Assembly (NCBI GenBank): GCA_003527885.1
Contig: DPWB01000109.1
Location: forward strand, 1 to 11,090
Direction: 5' to 3'
Source: Candidatus Competibacteraceae bacterium
GTDB taxonomy: Bacteria > Pseudomonadota > Gammaproteobacteria > Competibacterales > Competibacteraceae
Length of the DNA: 11,090 nucleotides
Part shown: positions 6,436-11,090 of the stretch, piece after piece
How positions within the stretch are numbered: position 1 is the first letter of the stretch
Layout of the letters: the number at the start of each line of letters is the position of its first letter
Position numbers and translations under genes: made by a program
The notes under the pieces: generated by a model
Told to the model about the DNA's origin: nothing
Databases searched by the model: none
What the model saw: the letters and a program-made list of their open reading frames with translations, nothing else

Positions 6436-8019
6436 TCAGCCCGTCGAAGCGCGCGGGATGAACTGATACAGCCAAGTCTCCGAAAGCGCCTGCTCGCCCA
6501 GCCGCAAGTAGGCGCGCAAGTCGATGGGTTCGCCGCCTTCCAGTTCGATTTCGAAATCCGCCCGCCAGCGGCGGGCGCCGGTCACCTGAAAGGCGCCGGG
6601 GCTGCGCAGATGGCCGCGCGTGGTGCTGGCGATCAGCTCCACGGGTTCTTTTCTGTCGATCTGGTCGAGCGGCCCGCCGGCGAAGTCGATGGCGAACCAG
6701 ATCCGGTGAGCCGGCCGCAGCGGGGTCTTGGCGATGGTGCGCCAGCTGATGCGGGTGGCCACCACCCGGCTGCGATCCGGCGCGTACGGCTCGTCGGCCA
6801 CCCAATGCAGGCGATATTTGTAGGTGCGGGTATCGCCGGCGCGGGCGGGTTCGCGAGGCACCCAGCAGGCGACGAGATTGTCGTCGGCCTCGTAATCGGT
6901 CGGAATTTCAATCAGCTGCACCGCGCCCGCGCCCCACGGCTCCAGCGGTTCCACCCACAGCGTGGGCCGGCGTTCGTAAAATACCCGATCATCCTGATAA
7001 TTTTCGAAATTGCGATCCCGCTGGGACAGTCCGAAGCCTTTGGGATTTTCATCGACGAAGGTGCTGACATGCACGAAAGGCGGGTTGTTGATCGGCCGCC
7101 AGATGCGCTCGCCCGCTCCGGTCCACAAGGCCATCCCGTCGCTGTCGTGCACCTCCGGCCGCCAGTCCCAACTGGGCTGGTGGTTGCTTTCGGAAAACCA
7201 GTACATGCTGGTCAGCGGCGCGACGCCCAGGCGCTGGATGTCTTTCCGAAAGAACAGGGTCGCTTCCACTTCCATGATGACGCGCTCGTGGCGGAGCGCC
7301 TGGATGCGGTACGCGCCGGTCAGGCTGGGGCCATCGAGCAAGGCGTAGACCATGACCGCTTGAGGGTCGGCGGTCGGTTCCAGCCAAAACTGGCTGAAGC
7401 GGGGAAATTCTTCCGGCGTGGGCAAACCGGTGTTGACGGCGACGCCTCGGGCCGAAATGCCGTATTGGTCCAGCTCGCCGGAACTGCGGAAGTAAGATGC
7501 GCCCAGAAAGGCCAGCCAGTCACGCTCCTCGGTTTGGGAGTGCATGATCCGAAAACCGGCGAAGCCCAAGTCGTCAGGCAGGTTCGCGGCGAACTCCGCT
7601 TCACCGAAGGCAAACAGACGGGACGAGTAAAATATCTCGCGCGCCGCGCCTTCGCGCACGGCGTGGATTTTGACCGGTGTGGGAAACAGCCGCCCCAAAT
7701 GGAAGAACCGGACCGGATAGGCTACGCCTTGTTGCCGCCAGAGGGCGGCGTCTGGCCTATATTGAATCTCTTGGTGGGCGTCGTAGTCGATCTTTTCGAT
7801 GGTCTCGGCATGGCGGACAACGGGGGGCTGATACGCCTGAGCCGCGAGCTGTTTGGCGTGCTCGCGCAGCCAGTCGAAGCTGAACGGCTGTGCCGGACCA
7901 AACTGGAGGTCCGCCAGCGGTTTCTGGTCGGCCCGGACCTCCGCCCCCAGCAGCATGGAAAGCCACGGGGTAAGAAGGGCGGTGCCGAGGAAGGAACGGC
8001 GGGTGATCGAGCACTTCAT
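6436..8019 (-). CDS. opgD: OpgD/OpgG-type periplasmic glucan protein with Tat signal
   Basis: OpgG/OpgD proteins act in the periplasm on osmoregulated beta-1,2-linked glucans, and E. coli OpgD has been shown to be a beta-1,2-glucanase. From the ATG at 8019 the protein has 527 residues, close to E. coli OpgD (about 551). It begins with a twin-arginine signal: ITRRSFLG at residues 5-12, a hydrophobic stretch, and cleavage near A30 (VRA/DQ). Tat export favours OpgD over Sec-exported OpgG. Family blocks include LTSMYWFSE, RPEVHDSDG (287-295), IWRPINNP (306-313), RRPTLWVEP and EIPTDYEADDN (371-381). D292 and D380 are 88 apart, the same spacing I recall for the two catalytic Asp of E. coli OpgD. 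An in-frame ATG at 8088 would add 23 residues. I chose 8019 because it puts RR at residues 7-8; neither start has a clear Shine-Dalgarno. No opgH glucosyltransferase is adjacent. Confidence 0.92.
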   Translation of the reverse strand: MKCSITRRSFLGTALLTPWLSMLLGAEVRADQKPLADLQFGPAQPFSFDWLREHAKQLAAQAYQPPVVRHAETIEKIDYDAHQEIQYRPDAALWRQQGVAYPVRFFHLGRLFPTPVKIHAVREGAAREIFYSSRLFAFGEAEFAANLPDDLGFAGFRIMHSQTEERDWLAFLGASYFRSSGELDQYGISARGVAVNTGLPTPEEFPRFSQFWLEPTADPQAVMVYALLDGPSLTGAYRIQALRHERVIMEVEATLFFRKDIQRLGVAPLTSMYWFSESNHQPSWDWRPEVHDSDGMALWTGAGERIWRPINNPPFVHVSTFVDENPKGFGLSQRDRNFENYQDDRVFYERRPTLWVEPLEPWGAGAVQLIEIPTDYEADDNLVACWVPREPARAGDTRTYKYRLHWVADEPYAPDRSRVVATRISWRTIAKTPLRPAHRIWFAIDFAGGPLDQIDRKEPVELIASTTRGHLRSPGAFQVTGARRWRADFEIELEGGEPIDLRAYLRLGEQALSETWLYQFIPRASTG

Positions 8020-8088
8020 GATGGCGAGGCGGCCCCATTGCAGCGGATGCAGAGCGAAACGGTGCGACGAGATGAAATGATAGCTCAT

Positions 8089-8227
8089 GCGGCTTTGTGG
8101 CGACAGGGCGCTCGACCGTCGCGCCCGGAGCCGCCGCGCGCTAGGGAAACGGGATTAGGGATGCGTATTATCCCGTCGTTTGTGGCAGCATTCGGATGGT
8201 TCCAAGCTCTCAAGCGCCCGCATTTGA
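8089..8227. other. Divergent intergenic region between opgD and the AEC permease
   Basis: No gene is visible in these 139 bases. They should contain promoters for both neighbours. A TATTAT at 8166-8171 resembles a -10 box for the permease but has no matching -35 box. GGGAT (8151-8155) and ATCCC (8170-8174) form a short imperfect inverted repeat around it, possibly an operator. Confidence 0.3.
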
Positions 8228-9166
8228 ATGAACACACTTTTTCAGCAGATCGCTCTCGCCGCGCCTTTGTTCGTGCTGGTTTTCGTCGGTTATGGGCTGA
8301 TGCGTTTTTCGGGCTGGCCGAAATCGATGTCGGATAATCTGACGCGCTTCGTGTTTTCGGTAGCGCTGCCGGCCATGCTGTTTCGGCTGATGAGCGATTT
8401 TTCGAAGTTACCGCCGGTCGACGCCCGGCTGCTGTTGGCCTTTTTCGGCGGCTGCCTGATCGTCTTCGCCATCGGCCGGCTGGTGGCGTGGAAGCTGTTC
8501 GGGCTGGACGGCGTGGCGCAGTCGGTGTTCGCGCTGGGCGGGGTTTTTTCCAACAACGTGATGCTCGGCCTGCCGCTGGCCAAGGTGGCGCTGGGCGAGA
8601 CGGCGGTGCCGTCGGTGGCGCTGGTGCTGGTGTTCAACGCGCTGATTTTGTGGACGCTGGTCACCGTTTCGGTCGAATGGGCGCGGCACGGCAGCTTTTC
8701 GGCGCGCGGTTTCGCCCAGACCACCCGCGCGGTGCTGACCAACCCCATCGTCGCCGCGATTCTGTCCGGCGCGCTGTTCAGCCTCATCGGCTTGCCGCTG
8801 CCGGGCTTGATCGACGCGCCGCTGGCGATGATCGGTCAAGCCGCCACGCCGCTGGCGTTGGTCGCATTGGGGATGGGGTTGGCGGAATACGGGGTGCGCG
8901 ACGGCTGGCGGATCAGTCTGGCGATCAGCGCGATCAAATTGTTGGTACAGCCGTTGGTGGTCTGGCTGCTCGCCCGCGCGCTAGGGTTGCCGGCGATGGA
9001 AGCGCAGGTGGTGGTGTTGCTGGCGTCGATTGCGGTGGGGGCTAACGTCTATCTGATGTCGCGCCAGTTTCAGAGCCTGGAAGGCCCGGTGGCCAGCAGT
9101 CTGCTGTTGTCCACCGGGCTGGCGGCGCTGACCACGCCGCTGGTGCTTACGCTAATTCGGTTCTGA
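8228..9166 (+). CDS. AEC (auxin efflux carrier) family permease
   Basis: A 312-residue, highly hydrophobic inner-membrane protein of the AEC family, part of the bile/arsenite/riboflavin transporter superfamily. Bacterial members are predicted permeases, a few linked to malate or malonate uptake; the substrate here cannot be told. About ten membrane segments are visible, starting with residues 7-26. Family landmarks are RFVFSVALPAMLFRLM in the second segment region, SNNVMLGLPLAKVALGE (from S108), FALAT-like TPLALVALGMGLAEYG in the second half, and ANVYLMSRQFQ followed by LLSTGLAALTTPLVL at the C-terminus. The two halves show the inverted-repeat architecture typical of the family. The ATG at 8228 retains the first membrane segment; the ribosome binding site is weak. 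It is divergent from opgD, and its last 20 bases overlap the 3' end of the VIT/VWA gene on the other strand. Confidence 0.92.
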   Translation: MNTLFQQIALAAPLFVLVFVGYGLMRFSGWPKSMSDNLTRFVFSVALPAMLFRLMSDFSKLPPVDARLLLAFFGGCLIVFAIGRLVAWKLFGLDGVAQSVFALGGVFSNNVMLGLPLAKVALGETAVPSVALVLVFNALILWTLVTVSVEWARHGSFSARGFAQTTRAVLTNPIVAAILSGALFSLIGLPLPGLIDAPLAMIGQAATPLALVALGMGLAEYGVRDGWRISLAISAIKLLVQPLVVWLLARALGLPAMEAQVVVLLASIAVGANVYLMSRQFQSLEGPVASSLLLSTGLAALTTPLVLTLIRF

Positions 9167-11090
9167 AGTCGTCGGTGGCCTCAGCGAACCGGTTTGGACG
9201 ATGCCGGACCAGAAAGCTGGCCAGCAACAACCCCATCAGCAGCAAACCGACCCACGTTTCCGGCTCCGGCCCGCCGTGGCCGGTGAACGCGCCGCCGCCG
9301 GTGATCGGTGCGGCGGGCTCGCCGTAAGCTTTTTCGGTGGTTCCTTTGACTTGCGGCACCGCTACCGGCAGGGTCGGGGTCTTGGCGGGATCGGGGTTAT
9401 AAATTTTTTCCGACACCGCGACGAAGGCGGTCCACGGCGTCACCAAGGCGAAGTTCAAACCCAGATCGGTGATGCGCTGCTTGAGCGCGTCGGCATTGAC
9501 CGATTCGACACCCGGTTGTTGCCGGCCGGTCGTCAGTTGATACTGCAAATCGCCGATGACGGAGCGCGCCCAAACGATCGGCACCGCTTCGCCTTGGGTG
9601 CTGGTTTCCGGCAGTTCGATCTTCAACGGCAAGGTCGCCGGACGGCCGTGCACCAAACCGCGCACGGTGATTTCGTGCGGGCCAGGGCGGTTATAGCGGC
9701 CTTGGATGCGCAGCGACTGCCCGGCGAACAGATCGGGGATGCGGTCGGGACTGGGTTCACTGACTTCCATCCCGCCCCAGTCGATCTGAATGTCGGTCAA
9801 CACCGGCGATTGCAGGCGGTCGGCCAGTTCGCCCGCCACCTTTTCCAAATCCTCGGTCGGGTCCATGTAGCGGGTAAAGCCGCGCCCGACTTTGCCCATT
9901 TCGCTCAGCAGATAGCGGTTGACCCCGGTGCCGACGCCGAAGGCGTACAGCCGCGCGTCGTTCAGGTTGGCTTTGAGCAGTGCCAGAATTTCCGCTTCGT
10001 TGCCGATATAGCCGTCGGTCAGGAAGGTGACGAGGCGAATCGCGCCGCTTGGAACCGGCGGGGCCAGGGCTTGACGGATGCCGGCGCTCATCTCGGTGCC
10101 GCCTTCGCCGCGCAGCGAGTCGGTGTAGCGCAAACCCGCCGCGATATTCTGTGGGGTCGCCGGCAACGGTTGGGCGGAGAATTCGTTGGCGGAATCGCTG
10201 AAGCGGATGATGCGGAAACTGTCGGTGGGCCGTAGTTTGCGCAACGCCGCCCGCATGAAGGCTTTACTCGCTTCAATCGGCAGGCCGTCCATCGAACCGG
10301 AACAATCCAGCACGAACACCATTTCGCGGGGCGTGATTTCGGCGTCCGCCGGCGCCTGCGGCGGTTCGAGCAACAGGCTAAAGAAGCCGCCGCGCGGGTC
10401 GCGGTAGGCCAGCAGACCGGCCTGAGTCCGCGTTCCCGCCAGGGTATAGCGCAGCACGAAATCGCGGTTGTCCAAGGTGCGGCCGCCAGTCAGCCGCACT
10501 TCGGCTTTTCCCTGGTCCGGGGTCTGCGTGGTGATCGGATGCGTGCGGCTTTCGATGGCGCCGATCGCCATGCCGGCGTTGATGTGGATGGCTAAACCTA
10601 CCCGTTCCGGGTCGATCTGGCCGGGCGCGTTCAGTTCGAACACCGGCGGATAGGCCGGCAACTGTTCGACTTCCCACTGACCGTAAGCGGTTCGGCTATC
10701 CGCTCGGGTCGCGCCGCCGGACGTGCCGGTTTTCGCGTCCCAATGTTGGACGCCGCCGCGCGGAGCGGCTTCACCCGGCGCGACGCCCGCGCCTTGCGGC
10801 TGGTAGCGCGGCCCCACCACCAGCGGAATCACCAACTCGTAACTTCCGTCCACGCGCGGCACGGTCTGGGCGTATTTCAACGTTACCTTGACCGGCAAAC
10901 CCGGCATCAGGTTGGCGATGTCCTGGGTAAACATGTTGGGGCGGTACTGGGTCAGCAGCGCGGCGCTACGGCCTTCGCTTTGGGCTTTCTGAAAGGTGGC
11001 GCGGGCTTCTTCGATCCGCTGAATTTTGGCCTGCACCCGCTCGTCGCCGACTTCCATCACCATCGCGTTGACGGCGGCGGTTTCGTTGAG
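9147..11090 (-). CDS. VIT and VWA domain surface protein with PEP-CTERM-like C-terminus, 5'-truncated
   Basis: The frame stays open to the right edge, so the N-terminus, including any signal peptide, is missing; 647 residues are visible. It starts inside a VIT domain (LNETAAVNAMVMEVGDERV, then RPNMFTQDIANLMPG), as in inter-alpha-trypsin inhibitor heavy chains. A variable Gly/Ala-rich stretch follows, then a VWA domain over about 9880-10330. The VWA domain has an intact metal site: DCSGS (Asp codon 10307-10305), Thr in GGTEMSAGI and Asp in LTDGYIGNE. A beta-rich region follows. The end reads PEPETW, a 15-residue hydrophobic helix, then RHR (9198-9269), closely matching PEP-CTERM signals used by exosortases. 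About 17 further residues follow, which is unusual. The protein is likely surface-anchored and binds proteins through its metal site. It resembles the proteobacterial sortase-target VIT/VWA family, but I see no LPxTG motif. The ligand is unknown. Confidence 0.92.
   Translation of the reverse strand, partial: LNETAAVNAMVMEVGDERVQAKIQRIEEARATFQKAQSEGRSAALLTQYRPNMFTQDIANLMPGLPVKVTLKYAQTVPRVDGSYELVIPLVVGPRYQPQGAGVAPGEAAPRGGVQHWDAKTGTSGGATRADSRTAYGQWEVEQLPAYPPVFELNAPGQIDPERVGLAIHINAGMAIGAIESRTHPITTQTPDQGKAEVRLTGGRTLDNRDFVLRYTLAGTRTQAGLLAYRDPRGGFFSLLLEPPQAPADAEITPREMVFVLDCSGSMDGLPIEASKAFMRAALRKLRPTDSFRIIRFSDSANEFSAQPLPATPQNIAAGLRYTDSLRGEGGTEMSAGIRQALAPPVPSGAIRLVTFLTDGYIGNEAEILALLKANLNDARLYAFGVGTGVNRYLLSEMGKVGRGFTRYMDPTEDLEKVAGELADRLQSPVLTDIQIDWGGMEVSEPSPDRIPDLFAGQSLRIQGRYNRPGPHEITVRGLVHGRPATLPLKIELPETSTQGEAVPIVWARSVIGDLQYQLTTGRQQPGVESVNADALKQRITDLGLNFALVTPWTAFVAVSEKIYNPDPAKTPTLPVAVPQVKGTTEKAYGEPAAPITGGGAFTGHGGPEPETWVGLLLMGLLLASFLVRHRPNRFAEATDDFRTELA
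9198..9269 (-). other. PEP-CTERM-like sorting signal coding segment
   Basis: This encodes PEPETW, then a hydrophobic stretch VGLLLMGLLLASFLV, then RHR. That is the tripartite PEP-CTERM layout of a PEP box, a membrane helix and a basic cluster. It would direct the VIT/VWA protein to exosortase (EpsH/XrtA-type) processing. No exosortase gene lies in this window. Confidence 0.65.

Noticed and set aside
6610..8337. Plus-strand open frame (about 575 codons) covering opgD and the start of the AEC gene
   Set aside because: It is a shadow of the well-supported opgD on the other strand, with no recognisable motif and a composition typical of antisense GC-rich frames.
1..11090. A defence system, mobile element, CRISPR array or biosynthetic cluster
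   Set aside because: No transposase, integrase, nuclease, repeat-spacer pattern or clustered biosynthetic enzymes are present. Gene order alternates in strand and every frame is accounted for by known families.

Overview
The window is about 11 kb of GC-rich chromosomal DNA with ordinary housekeeping and accessory content. The protein families suggest a Gram-negative proteobacterium, most likely a gammaproteobacterium. The evidence is a Tat-exported OpgD/OpgG-type periplasmic glucan protein, a DUF1840 protein, a membrane diguanylate cyclase with a periplasmic Cache sensor, and a VIT/VWA protein that appears to end in a PEP-CTERM sorting signal. Placement below class is a guess; a GC-rich environmental lineage such as Competibacteraceae would fit. 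I see no rRNA, tRNA, CRISPR array, transposase, integrase, phage gene or recognisable defence system.

Layout, left to right. (1) Positions 1-1536 (+): the 3' two-thirds of a GH31 alpha-glucosidase, with its 5' end outside the window. (2) 1656-3437 (+): a Cache-HAMP-GGDEF diguanylate cyclase with a TTG start, behind a good sigma70-like promoter at 1574-1602. (3) 3500-4384 (+): an exported alpha/beta hydrolase, 62 bases downstream and possibly cotranscribed. (4) 4425-4745 (-): a DUF1840 protein, convergent with the hydrolase. (5) 4882-6399 (+): a divergent ABC1/UbiB-like atypical kinase, transcribed away from DUF1840. (6) 6436-8019 (-), possibly starting at 8088: an OpgD-like periplasmic glucan protein, convergent with the kinase. 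(7) 8228-9166 (+): an AEC-family permease, divergent from opgD. (8) 9147-11090 (-): a VIT/VWA surface protein whose 5' end lies beyond the right edge. Its 3' end overlaps the permease 3' end by 20 bases, tail to tail.

The genes alternate in strand and mostly form single-gene units, so this does not look like one functional cassette. A loose theme is the cell envelope: three proteins carry export or surface signals (hydrolase, OpgD, VIT/VWA), one is a membrane sensor making c-di-GMP, and one is a permease. Two genes act on glucans (GH31, OpgD). Points worth a second look are the PEP-CTERM-like tail with its unusual extension into the neighbouring gene, the divergent ATP-loop of the UbiB-like kinase, the AGDEF active site with an intact inhibitory site, the DMND variant of the GH31 nucleophile motif, and an orphan OpgD. 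I do not see convincing evidence of a previously undescribed system.
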